NCBI RefSeq assembly: GCF_001428605.1
Contig: NZ_LMID01000005.1
Span: forward strand, 1-45,921
Origin: Sphingomonas sp. Root720
Lineage (GTDB): Bacteria; Pseudomonadota; Alphaproteobacteria; Sphingomonadales; Sphingomonadaceae
DNA length: 45,921 bases
Direction of reading: 5' to 3'
Shown: one piece after another, positions 23,538 to 31,935 of the stretch
Position numbering within the stretch: the stretch's first letter is position 1
How the letters are laid out: each line of letters begins with the position of its first letter
Notes under the pieces: model-generated
What the model saw: the letters and a program-made list of their open reading frames with translations, nothing else
What the model was told of the DNA's origin: nothing
Databases searched by the model: none
Program-made: the position numbers and the translations under genes

Positions 23538-25431
23538 ATGGCGCGCACGTCCATCCCCGAGACCCATAGGCCCGTGACAAAGTCCGGCGGCCGACGCCGG
23601 GCCGCGCCTGCGCTCAAGCCGCCGCCGTTTCGGCCGGTCCAGCTGGCGACCTTGGTCGACACGGTTCCGGCAGGCGATCGCTGGCTGCACGAGATGAAAT
23701 ATGACGGCTATCGCCTCGCGGTCGCGGTCGGGGGCGGAGAGGCGCGCGCCTATACGCGTTCGGGGCTCGACTGGTCGGAGAAGTTCGGCGGCATCGTCGA
23801 GGACGCCGCCCAGCTCGACGTCCGCTCCGCGCTGATCGACGGCGAAGCCGTCGTCATGGACGAGAATGGTCGGTCCAACTTCCAGGCGCTGCAGGGTGCC
23901 CTGAAGGGCGCACCCGCCTCGATCGACTACTATGCGTTCGACCTGCTCGAACTGAACGGCGAGGATTTGACCGGCCTGCCGCTCACCGCGCGCAAGGAGA
24001 AGCTGCGCGCGATCCTGCCCGAAGGTAATCCGCGCATCCGCTATTCCGAGCACATCGAGGGCAATGGCGAGAAGCTGCTTAACAGCTTCTGCGAGGCCGG
24101 CCTCGAAGGCGTGATCTCCAAGCTCGCCACCGCCAAATATATCGGCTCGCGCTCGGGCGCTTGGCTCAAGGCCAAGTGCACCAAGAGGCAGGAGTTCGTG
24201 ATCGTCGGCTGGACGCCGTCCGACAAGTCGCGCTCGTTCCGGTCACTGATCCTCGGGATCCCATGATCAGAGCGAGCTGCGCTATGCCGGCAAGGTCGGC
24301 ACCGGGTTCGACGCGCGCGAGCTGCTCCGCCTCATGGAGATCATGGTGCCGCTCGAGCAGCCGGAGGCGACGGTGAAGGCGCCGCGCGCGGAAGTCCGCG
24401 GCGCACACTGGCTGAAGCCCAAACTCGTCGCCGAGATTGCCTATACCGAGATGACCAACGAGGGGACGCTGCGGCATCCCAGTTATCTTGGCCTGCGCGC
24501 GGACAAGAAGCCGGAGGCCGTTGTGCTCGAGACCGAGGCGCGGGTCGCCGAGATTACCGCGCCCGCCACGAGCACCGTGAAGATCAGCAATCGCGAGCGG
24601 ATCATCGATCCCGATTCCGGCATCACCAAGGGCCAGCTCGCCGACCATTATGCGGCAGTCGCCGCGATCATGCTGCCATGGGTGGGCTCGCGGCCAATCA
24701 GCCTGGTGCGATGCCCTCAGGGCCGCGCCAAGAAGTGTTTCTTCCAGAAGCACGACGCCGGCAGCTTCGGCGACACCGTGCACCACGTCGCGATATCGGA
24801 GAAAGACGGGCACGAGGAGCCGTATCTGTACCTCGATACCGCCGACGGGCTGATGACGTGCGTCCAGATGGGGACGATCGAGTTCCACGGTTGGGGGTCA
24901 CGGATCGGGGATGTCGAAAAGGCCGACCGGCTGGTCTTCGACCTCGACCCGGACGAAGGGCTCGACTTTGAGGCGGTGCGCCGGGCCGCGTTCCACTTCC
25001 GCGACATCCTTCAGTCGATTGGGCTCGAGACGTTCCCGATGGTGACTGGGGGCAAGGGCATCCATGTCATCGCGCCGCTCGTACCGAAGGCCGAATGGCC
25101 GGAGGTGAAGAGCTTCGCGCACCGGCTTGCCCAAGCCGTCGCTCAAAGCGATCCGGCCAATTTCACGGCCGCGCTGCCCAAGGCGCAGCGCAAGGGCCGC
25201 ATCTTCGTCGACTATCTCCGCAATCAGCGGGGCGCGACCGCGGTCATGCCGTACAGCGTACGGGCGCGCTCGGGCGCGCCGGTCGCCGCCCCGATCAGCT
25301 GGAAGGAGATGGAGACGATCGACAGCCCGGCACACTGGCACGTCGGCGACGCCGCGGAGCTGGTCAAGCGCGCAAGCTCGAAGGCCCTTTCCAGCTGGGG
25401 GCGAGCCGACCAGGTGCTGCCAGACCTGTGA
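23538..25431 (+). pseudogene. ligD: DNA ligase D (ligase plus polymerase domains), frameshifted
   Basis: Two frames together make one LigD of about 630 residues. The first (23538-24266) holds the ATP-dependent ligase core with KYDGYR at residues 54-59 (Lys54 nucleotidylated) and the later WLKAKCTKRQEFVIVGW motif. The second (through 25431) holds the rest of the OB fold and the primase-polymerase domain: VFDLDPDEGLDF with the catalytic aspartates and GGKGIHVIAPL. Frames switch near 24260, where one extra C in GGATCCCATGATC breaks LILGI-HDQSELRYAG. The 3'-phosphoesterase domain is absent. LigD with Ku performs non-homologous end joining; no ku gene is in the window. The break may be real or an assembly error. 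Confidence 0.85.
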
Positions 25432-26201
25432 AGATCGCGACCTACAACGTGAACGGCGTCAATGGACGCTTGCCGGTGCTGCTGCGCTGGGTGGAAGAGG
25501 AGCAGCCGGACATCGTCTGCCTCCAGGAGCTGAAGGCACCCGACGAGAAGTTCCCGGAGAAGGCGATCCGCGACCTCGGTTACGACGCGATCTGGCACGG
25601 CCAGAAGAGCTGGAACGGGGTGGCTATTTTAAGCCGCGTCGGAGAGATCCACGAAACGCGGCGGGGTTTGCCCGGCGAGCCGGATGATGTGCAGAGCCGC
25701 TATATCGAGGCGGCGGTCAACGGCATCATCATCGGCGGGCTTTATCTGCCGAACGGCAACCCCAAGCCCGGGCCGAAGTTCGACTATAAGCTGCGATGGT
25801 TCGATCGGCTGATCGAGCATGCCGCAGGGCTGTGGGAGTCCGGGCTGCCGGTGATGCTCGCCGGCGACTTCAACGTCATGCCGACCGATCTCGACGTCTA
25901 TAAGCCCGAGCGCTGGCTCGACGATGCGCTGTTCGCGCCCGAGGCCAAGGCGGCCTATTTTCGGCTGCTCGATCAGGGCTGGACCGACGCGCTGCGCGCG
26001 CGTCATCCGGGCGAGGTCATCTACACCTTCTTCGACTATTTCCGGAACGCCTACGCTCGCAACGCCGGCCTGCGCATCGACCATCTGCTGCTGAGTGCGC
26101 CATTGGCCGAGCGGCTCGTCGACGCCCAGGTCGATCGACATGTGCGAAGTTGGGAAAAGACGAGCGACCATGCGCCGGTTTGGGTGGAGCTGAAGGGTTG
26201 A
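25428..26201 (+). CDS. xthA: Exodeoxyribonuclease III family AP endonuclease
   Basis: A 257-residue ExoIII-type enzyme that cleaves abasic sites. The GTG at 25428 overlaps the ligD stop (GTGA) and gives the canonical start MKIATYNVNGVNGRL. Catalytic landmarks are CLQELKAPDEKFP (metal-binding Glu), SRYIEA, GDFNVMPTDLDVY (Asp and Asn), IDHLLLSAPL and the final SDHAPVWVEL (catalytic His). The length is normal and the frame intact. It forms a repair operon with ligD. Confidence 0.93.
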   Translation: MKIATYNVNGVNGRLPVLLRWVEEEQPDIVCLQELKAPDEKFPEKAIRDLGYDAIWHGQKSWNGVAILSRVGEIHETRRGLPGEPDDVQSRYIEAAVNGIIIGGLYLPNGNPKPGPKFDYKLRWFDRLIEHAAGLWESGLPVMLAGDFNVMPTDLDVYKPERWLDDALFAPEAKAAYFRLLDQGWTDALRARHPGEVIYTFFDYFRNAYARNAGLRIDHLLLSAPLAERLVDAQVDRHVRSWEKTSDHAPVWVELKG

Positions 26202-26254
26202 GGATCGGCGGCGAGCGTTCCGCGACGGTCCAAGCGATGCCGGCCACGTGAAAA

Positions 26255-26280
26255 GGCCCGGGAGCCGAAGCTCCCGGGCC
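26255..26280 (-). terminator. Rho-independent terminator of ssb
   Basis: GGCCCGGGAGC and GCTCCCGGGCC form an 11-bp perfect stem with a four-base loop. On the minus strand the stem is followed by TTTT, 11 bp beyond the ssb stop. It may also stop transcripts from xthA. Confidence 0.85.
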
Positions 26281-26290
26281 GATCCGGGCC

Positions 26291-26704
26291 TCAGAAGGGG
26301 ATGTCGTCGTCGCCGAGGTTGTCGTCCTGGGCGGGGCCCTGCTGCTGGCGGGACTTGCCGTAGGAGAGGAAGGTCACCTCGTCGGCGATGATCTCGACGC
26401 CGTAGCGCTCGATATTCTCCTGGTCGGTCCAGCGGGTGTAGTGGATGCGGCCGCGGACCATCACCTTCTGGCCCTTTTCGACATATTCGGCGACCGTCTT
26501 GCCGACGCCGTTGAAGCAGGTGATCCGGTGCCATTCGGTGTCCTCGACCCGGCGGCCGTCGCGGTCCTTCTGGACCTTGCCCTCGCTGTCGCGCTTCGGG
26601 CGCGAGGTCGCGAGGCTGAACTTGGTGATCTTGGTGCCACCCTGGGTGGTGGTGGTCTCGGGTGTGGCGCCGACGTTGCCGGCGAGGATGACGAGGTTCT
26701 GCAT
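26291..26704 (-). CDS. ssb: Single-stranded DNA-binding protein
   Basis: A 137-residue SSB with a complete OB fold: NLVILAGNVGATPETTTTQG, TKITKFSLATSR, TEWHRITCFNGVGKTVAEYV and KGQKVMVRGRIHYTRW. The C-terminus ends in the conserved acidic tip DDDIPF that recruits repair and replication proteins. The linker is short compared with chromosomal SSBs, typical of plasmid copies. In conjugative elements SSB is an early protein of the leading region that coats the incoming strand and dampens SOS induction. A LexA-like box and a structured repeat lie upstream. Confidence 0.95.
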   Translation of the reverse strand: MQNLVILAGNVGATPETTTTQGGTKITKFSLATSRPKRDSEGKVQKDRDGRRVEDTEWHRITCFNGVGKTVAEYVEKGQKVMVRGRIHYTRWTDQENIERYGVEIIADEVTFLSYGKSRQQQGPAQDDNLGDDDIPF

Positions 26705-26720
26705 TTCGAGGTCCTTTTCT

Positions 26721-26735
26721 GTTCGCCGGGGGTTC
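26721..26735. promoter_or_regulatory. LexA-like box overlapping a hairpin upstream of ssb
   Basis: The + strand has GTTC-GCCGGGG-GTTC, an exact GTTC-N7-GTTC, ending 17 bp from the ssb start. It overlaps a GGGG-TTCGT-CCCC hairpin, so the match could be fortuitous. About one exact match is expected by chance in a window of this size. Confidence 0.45.
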
Positions 26736-26801
26736 GTCCCCTCGACTGAACACCGTCAAAGACGGCCAGGACGGCGGCTCCACCGCAGCGGCGCAGACGC
26801 G

Positions 26802-26859
26802 CAGGGGAACCCCGATCAAAGGGGTGGTGCGGGCAGCCGCGAAGCGGCAACTCGGCCCG
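26802..26859. repeat. Leader repeat copy A, upstream of ssb
   Basis: About 58 bp containing AGGGGAACCCC, GGGGTGGTGCGGGCAGCCG and AAGCGGCAACTCGGCCCG. It recurs nearly unchanged at 30188-30244. The AGGGGAACCCC element begins 99 bp upstream of the ssb ATG, the same distance as copy B from its gene. Internal arms GCCGC and GCGGC, and GGGC and GCCC, can form a stem-loop. Confidence 0.8.
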
Positions 26860-27515
26860 TATGATCGCGGGTTGGAGCCGGTGGACGGCCGGCTTAGGTC
26901 GTTCAGCAAAGAGAGGGGATGGACCCCTACGGCCGGACAGAGACAGGGGAACCGGGGTGTTGATCCTCCCCGTCCGGCTGACCTCACGTCGCTCAACCCA
27001 TCCGCCGACAGCGTTCAGGGCTCCAAACCAGTTCTCGCGCGATCGGTGTCGATACCCGGCGTGGGCTCTTACAGGGGGACCTTGCCGCCGGGAGTGGACC
27101 TGGCGCTGGTCATTCCTACTATCGTGGCCCGGATCGTGCGTGTCGAACGGGAGAAGGGGTCCGCATCCAAGCCCATCCGCCCCCCCCCCGCTGGACCGAC
27201 CGGTTCAGAGCCTGGCGCCGATCTGTCGGTGGTGCTTCCGCCTCCGCGAGTCGTTGCACACGCGCGCTCGCGGACGCCGGTGAAGAAGGCCATGCCCTTG
27301 ACTGGGGCAGGTGGGCCGGGGCGGCGCCGGGCCAGTTCGTGCGCTCAACAGCGTTTCGCGAAACCGGGCTCGATAGCGCTTCCATCGCTCGCCCGTCCCC
27401 ATGATAAGTAGGAACCCTCGGCACTGACTGCATCGCCCGTGCGAGAGCGAGAGCTCCGGTTTCGTTTCCCCTCTCCGATCCCTCCGTATACCCTCGGGTA
27501 ACAGGGAGTGATGCA
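26860..27515. other. Intergenic stretch before the DUF262-HNH gene
   Basis: About 650 bp with several long but unconvincing frames on both strands. A GGGG-ATGGA-CCCC-type hairpin and C-runs are present, and the sequence near 27500 has a GGGAG ribosome site for the next gene. No RNA gene is recognised. Confidence 0.4.
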
Positions 27516-29084
27516 TTGGCGACAAGCACCGTGAATCTCGACGCATTGATCAAGCGCGCAGATTTGGCAGCACGCGGGGAAGAGGGCGAAGACATAAGCT
27601 CGCTGTCCGTCACCGGATTGGAGCCAAAGGGCTTCTTGTATCCGGCACTTCGCAAACCTGATTTCCAGCGCGAGACTGCGAGTTGGAGCCCTGAACAGGT
27701 GGCCGACCTAATCTCAACCTTCCTTCGCCGCGATCTCATCCCCGCGGTGATCTTGTGGCGGGCCGGGCAAGATGTCTTTGTGATCGATGGGGCGCATCGA
27801 TTGAGCGCTCTGATTGCGTGGGTGCATGATGACTATGGCGATGGAGTAGTCTCACGCGGGTATTTCCAAGATTTCATCTCCGACGATCAGCGGAGGGCAG
27901 CGGTGAGAACGCGGGAGCTCGTCTCGGCGACGGTCGGCTCCTACCAAGATCACAAAATGGCCATCGACTACCCCCAGAATGCTCGGGTGGAAGTCGCCGA
28001 GCGCGCAGCTCGGATCGGATGGCAAGAGATCCAAGCGCAATGGATCCGCAACGCTGATCACGACAAGGCAGAAAAGTCGTTCTTCCGGATCAATCAGGGC
28101 GGAACAAAGATCGATGTCGTTGAACAGCGCATTCTAAAGGCGCGAAGCTCCGCAAGCGCGCTGTCGGCGCGGGCTATCATGCGCGGTGGAACGGGCAACA
28201 GGTATTGGAACAAGTTCAGCGAAACAGTACAGGGTAGCATCAGCGCGATGGGCCGGGAGACTTACCAGCTACTCTTTGAGCCTGCGCTATCGGCGCCTAT
28301 CAAGACGCTTGATGTGCCGCTGGGCGGGAGTGGCTATGGCCCGAAAACGCTGCCTTTTGTGTTTGATCTAGTGAACCTAATTAACAAGGCCTCGGCTGCA
28401 GATGCGAACAACCGGCGAGTGGTGAAGGACGACCTTCCTGTCGATGAAACGGGAGCGGATACGGAAAGGTCACTAAAGGCGACTAGGGCAGTTTTATGGC
28501 GGCTATGTTCTAATCACGCATCGTCACTTGGTCTGCATCCTGCTCTTTACTTCTATGCAAAGAGCGGGACTTTCCAACCGGGAGCGTTGCTTGCATTCGT
28601 TGAATTGATGAAAGACTGGGACACTCCGCAGTATCTCGCTTTCACGAGGGTCCGGCAGGCCTTCGAACAGTTCCTGCTGACGCACCGGGGGCACACGGAG
28701 GCAGTGCGAAAACTTGGGAGCGGCAGTCGAAGCAGGCCTCGGCTGGTAGCATTCTACCGGCGTGTTCTGGCTGACTTACAAGAAGGCAAGAGCGTCGATG
28801 CCATAGCTACGGCGCTCGGCAGCGAGGAGGGCTTTGCCTTCTTTATCACGCCTTCGGAGGATCTCCTCGATTCTGGCGACAATGCATTTTCTCGCGATAC
28901 GAAGGGCGCCGCGTTCATTCAGAATGCTCTACCCAGCGCGCCAACCTGCCCGACCTGTGGGGGTTTCCTCCATCACAACGGAATGCAAGTGGGACACCGG
29001 AAAGCAAAGCGAGAAGGAGGAACGGGTTCGCTCGACAACTCCATGATGCAGCATCCGTTTTGCAACAGCACCGTCGCTAATTGA
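27516..29084 (+). CDS. DUF262-HNH endonuclease, GmrSD-like defence protein
   Basis: A 522-residue protein starting at TTG (27516) with GGGAG 8 bases upstream; the nearby ATG at 27511 is out of frame. The N-terminal domain has the DUF262/ParB-nuclease-like pattern: PDFQRETASWSPEQVADLIS and DVFVIDGAHRLSALIAWV. The C-terminus is an HNH nuclease: CPTCGGFLHHNGMQVGHRKA, GGTGSLDNSMMQHPFCNS, with CxxC, His and Asn positions intact. This fusion occurs in modification-dependent restriction and other defence enzymes. The base composition is visibly lower in GC than in its neighbours and the gene is opposite in strand to the adjacent backbone genes, which suggests a recent acquisition. Confidence 0.8.
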   Translation: MATSTVNLDALIKRADLAARGEEGEDISSLSVTGLEPKGFLYPALRKPDFQRETASWSPEQVADLISTFLRRDLIPAVILWRAGQDVFVIDGAHRLSALIAWVHDDYGDGVVSRGYFQDFISDDQRRAAVRTRELVSATVGSYQDHKMAIDYPQNARVEVAERAARIGWQEIQAQWIRNADHDKAEKSFFRINQGGTKIDVVEQRILKARSSASALSARAIMRGGTGNRYWNKFSETVQGSISAMGRETYQLLFEPALSAPIKTLDVPLGGSGYGPKTLPFVFDLVNLINKASAADANNRRVVKDDLPVDETGADTERSLKATRAVLWRLCSNHASSLGLHPALYFYAKSGTFQPGALLAFVELMKDWDTPQYLAFTRVRQAFEQFLLTHRGHTEAVRKLGSGSRSRPRLVAFYRRVLADLQEGKSVDAIATALGSEEGFAFFITPSEDLLDSGDNAFSRDTKGAAFIQNALPSAPTCPTCGGFLHHNGMQVGHRKAKREGGTGSLDNSMMQHPFCNSTVAN

Positions 29085-29130
29085 TGGTGAGGCAAAGGCC
29101 GCCGGCTTCCCGGCGGCCGAGACGGAAGCC

Positions 29131-30090
29131 TCAGGCGACCTTGCGGTCGCTCTGAGAGTTGAGCGCGGCGGGCGGCGTGCCGAGTAGGCCACGCCGGTCG
29201 ACGACGCGGATGCCGGCTTTCTTAGCGTCGATTACGAGACGCTCGGTCACACCGTTGCCCTGGAAGGCGATGACGTAGCGGGGCTTCAGCGAGAGCATCT
29301 GCTCGTTGCGGCGGAAGCCGGCGCGGTCGCCGAGCTTGCGGTCGAGCCCGAAGCGGACTTGCTGGATACCGTGCTGCTCGGCCCAGGACGCTGCGATGCG
29401 CTCGATTCCCTTCATGTCGCCGCCATGCACAAGGTACATGTCGCCCACCCGCTCACGGACGGCGTTGAGGGTGCGAAGCAGGTTGTCCCCGAACGCCTTC
29501 ATCTCGTCGTCCGACTTGAAGGTCAGCCGCCCACCGGCGAACACGACGGGGGTGCCCTGCGCTGTGTTGGCATCGCGGATGCGCTCGCGGCGCGCGCGGA
29601 GGAAAGCTTGGCCGTCGACGATCGCCGAGGTCACGCCGAGGGAGATGCGGTTGCCAGTCGCGGGGATCCAGGAACGCCCTGTCTCGCGGAGATAATGGGC
29701 TGCCGCGGTGTCGCGCATGTGCTCGTAGCAGGCGGCGGCTTCCTCGATCTTCTTGGCGAGGTCGATCTTCTCCTCGAGGTTGGAGGTGTTGATTTCGGAG
29801 CCATCCTGTTCGGCCAGCAGAAGCCTGATCTCGTCGGTAAGCCGGTCGATGGTCGCGTGCTTCTTAGCTGCGGCCCGGTGGAAGAGGTTGACCAGGCCCC
29901 AGCCAAGCTCTTCGATGTCACGCTCGAGCGAGGTGTTGAAGAGGGTGGCGAACAGGTCGCTCCAGATGGCGGTGGTTGTGTGATCGAGCGCCTCGGTCGG
30001 AGGCGGGGCCATTCCGGAAAGGTCTTCGGGTCGGGGTTCGAGATGGCCGAGTTCGAGGGCCGACAGCGCGGCGGCGAGGGACGTGGTCAT
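29131..30090 (-). CDS. DUF2493/YspA-like Rossmann protein of plasmid backbone
   Basis: A 319-residue protein from the ATG at 30090. The N-terminal two-thirds is helical with a coiled-coil segment (NLEEKIDLAKKIEEAAACYE). The C-terminal part has TPVVFAGGRLTFKSDDEMKA, MYLVHGGDMKGIERIAASWA, YVIAFQGNGVTERLVIDAKK and AGIRVVDRRG, the SLOG/DUF2493 pattern that binds nucleotide-like ligands. SLOG domains sense nucleotide second messengers or process cytokinin-like compounds. The upstream leader repeat is shared with ssb at an identical distance, which suggests joint expression on entry into a new cell. Confidence 0.75.
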   Translation of the reverse strand: MTTSLAAALSALELGHLEPRPEDLSGMAPPPTEALDHTTTAIWSDLFATLFNTSLERDIEELGWGLVNLFHRAAAKKHATIDRLTDEIRLLLAEQDGSEINTSNLEEKIDLAKKIEEAAACYEHMRDTAAAHYLRETGRSWIPATGNRISLGVTSAIVDGQAFLRARRERIRDANTAQGTPVVFAGGRLTFKSDDEMKAFGDNLLRTLNAVRERVGDMYLVHGGDMKGIERIAASWAEQHGIQQVRFGLDRKLGDRAGFRRNEQMLSLKPRYVIAFQGNGVTERLVIDAKKAGIRVVDRRGLLGTPPAALNSQSDRKVA

Positions 30091-30187
30091 GGCTTGGAGC
30101 CTTTCACCTGATCTAGCCGGCGGCCTATCCGCCGGATGCGCACCTCCTGGGCCGCCGAATAAGAGGCGGCCGCACCGAGGCGTAGCC

Positions 30188-30244
30188 GAGGGGAACCCCA
30201 AAAACCGGGGTGGTGCGGGCAGCCGCGAAGCGGCAACTCGGCCC
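30188..30244. repeat. Leader repeat copy B, upstream of the DUF2493-like gene
   Basis: It is nearly identical to 26802-26859, including AGGGGAACCCC, GGGGTGGTGCGGGCAGCCG and AAGCGGCAACTCGGCCCG. AGGGGAACCCC begins 99 bp upstream of the ATG at 30090. An additional inverted repeat (GGCCGCC at 30150-30156 and GGCGGCC at 30165-30171) lies on its gene-proximal side. Confidence 0.8.
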
Positions 30245-30319
30245 GGTTTTCGGGGTTGCGGACGTCTCGCGGCGGCCCATGTGCCGCATCCCTCTGGCGG
30301 GGAGGCTCGCCGGCGTCGG

Positions 30320-31500
30320 GTGACGACGGCTTACGCCCTGCTTGATCGAGGCCATACGGTGACGGTGGTGGACCGGCATCGCTACCCGGCGATGGAAACC
30401 TCGTTCGCCAACGGTGGCCAGCTTTCCGCTAGCAATGCTGAGGTGTGGAACAGTTGGCGACGATCCTGAAGGGCATGAAGTGGATGCTTCGGCACGATGC
30501 GCCGCTCCTGATGAGCCCGCGGCCCAGCTTCCATAAATATTCCTGGCTTGCCGAGTTCATCGGGCAGATCCGCAATTACCGCGCCAATACGATCGAGACT
30601 ACACGCATCGCCATCGCGGCGCGCGAACACCTCTTCCGCATGGCCGAGAAGGAAGGCCTCGACTTCGATCTCGAGCGGCGCGGCATCCTCCACCTATACC
30701 ACGACCGCGCCGCGTTCGATAAGGCTGCCATCGCCAATGCGCTGCTGGTCGAGGCCGGGCTCGATCGGTACCCCGTGTCACCGGCAGAGATCATGACGAT
30801 CGAGCCCGCCTTGCCCGGCACCTTCGAAGGAGGGTTCTTCACACCTTCCGATTCGACCGGAGACATCCACAAGTTCACCCGCGGGCTGGCGCAAGCATGC
30901 GAACGGCGCGGGGCGGTAATGCGCCACGGCGCCGGTGTCCCCGAGGTGCATGCGTCCGGCGAAAGCGTGTCGGTGCGGCTGGAGGGAGAGGGCGAGACCG
31001 TCGCCGGAGATGCGCTCGTCGTCTGTGCTGGAATTGCCAGCCGGCGGATCGCGGCGATGCTCGGCGATCGCGTCAATATATACCCAGTCAAGGGCTATTC
31101 AATCACGGTCGGCCTGGGCGACGAGGCCAGCCGCGCCGCCGCACCAATCGTGAGCCTGCTCGACGAGGACGCCAAGATCGTGACCAGCCGGTTGGGCACC
31201 GACCGCTTCCGCGTTGCCGGCACGGCCGAGTTTAGTGGAGACAACAGGGACATCCGCGCCGATCGAATCGGACCCTTGGTCCGCTGGTGCGAACGCCTAT
31301 TCCCACGTATGTCGACAGCGTCGATCGTGCCGTGGGCGGGGCTGCGGCCAATGACCCCGACGATGCTGCCGCGCGTGGGCCGTGGCAAAAGCGATCGGGT
31401 ATTCTACAACACCGGCCATGGCCATCTCGGCTGGACGCTCTCCGCCGCCACGGCCGACCTCGTGGCCGCACAGATCGACCAACAATTAGGAAGCAGATGA
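30320..31500 (+). pseudogene. D-amino-acid dehydrogenase (DadA-like), truncated and frameshifted
   Basis: The FAD-dependent oxidoreductase sequence begins abruptly at VTTAYALLDRGHTVTVVDRH, missing the start codon and the GxGxxG dinucleotide-binding turn. After SFANGGQLSASNAEVWNSW the frame breaks near 30457, where one G is missing, and resumes at ATILKGMKWMLRHDAPLL. The rest is complete through FYNTGHGHLGWTLSAATADL, the usual DadA C-terminus. A functional enzyme would oxidise D-amino acids (or glycine/sarcosine-like substrates) to oxo-acids. The stop is adjacent to the GlcG-like gene. The 5' junction at about 30319 marks the left edge of the inserted metabolic segment. Confidence 0.85.
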
Positions 31501-31501
31501 C

Positions 31502-31930
31502 ATGGCCTCGCTGACGCTCGATCGGGCAAACACAATCATCGCCGCAGCGCTGGCCAGAGGCGGCGAGCTGCGGCTGAAGCCGCTGAGCGTCGCTGTTCTG
31601 GATCCGGGCGGACACATGATTGCTTTCCAACGTCAGGACGGAGCCTCGACGCTGCGCCCGCAGATCGCCTGTGGAAAGGCAGGCGGCGCGCTGGCGCTGG
31701 GCGTGTCTAGCCGGAAGATCGGTGACATGGCGAACGAGCGCCCGGTCTTCGTAGGCGCGCTCGGTCCGATCGCGCCGCATGGCGTGGTGCCGGCGGCCGG
31801 CGGCGTAATCGTCGTCGCCGAGGGCGGCAATCCGATCGGTGCGGTCGGCGTCACCGGTGACACGAGCGACAATGACGAAACCTGCGCCCTTGCCGGCATT
31901 GCCGCCGCCGGCCTCCAGGCGCAGGAATAG
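31502..31930 (+). CDS. GlcG/HbpS family protein
   Basis: A 142-residue protein: [80 protein letters not shown] and [20 protein letters not shown] are the conserved blocks of the GlcG/HbpS fold. GlcG is found with glycolate and malate-synthase genes and HbpS members bind haem; the precise role is unknown. It lies between the dadA-like remnant and malate synthase G with only a few bases on each side. Confidence 0.88.
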   Translation: MASLTLDRANTIIAAALARGGELRLKPLSVAVLDPGGHMIAFQRQDGASTLRPQIACGKAGGALALGVSSRKIGDMANERPVFVGALGPIAPHGVVPAAGGVIVVAEGGNPIGAVGVTGDTSDNDETCALAGIAAAGLQAQE

Positions 31931-31935
31931 CCACG

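Noticed and set aside
26824..27411. Plus-strand frame of 195 codons before the DUF262-HNH gene
   Set aside because: No ribosome site or protein-like pattern; it starts inside the leader repeat.
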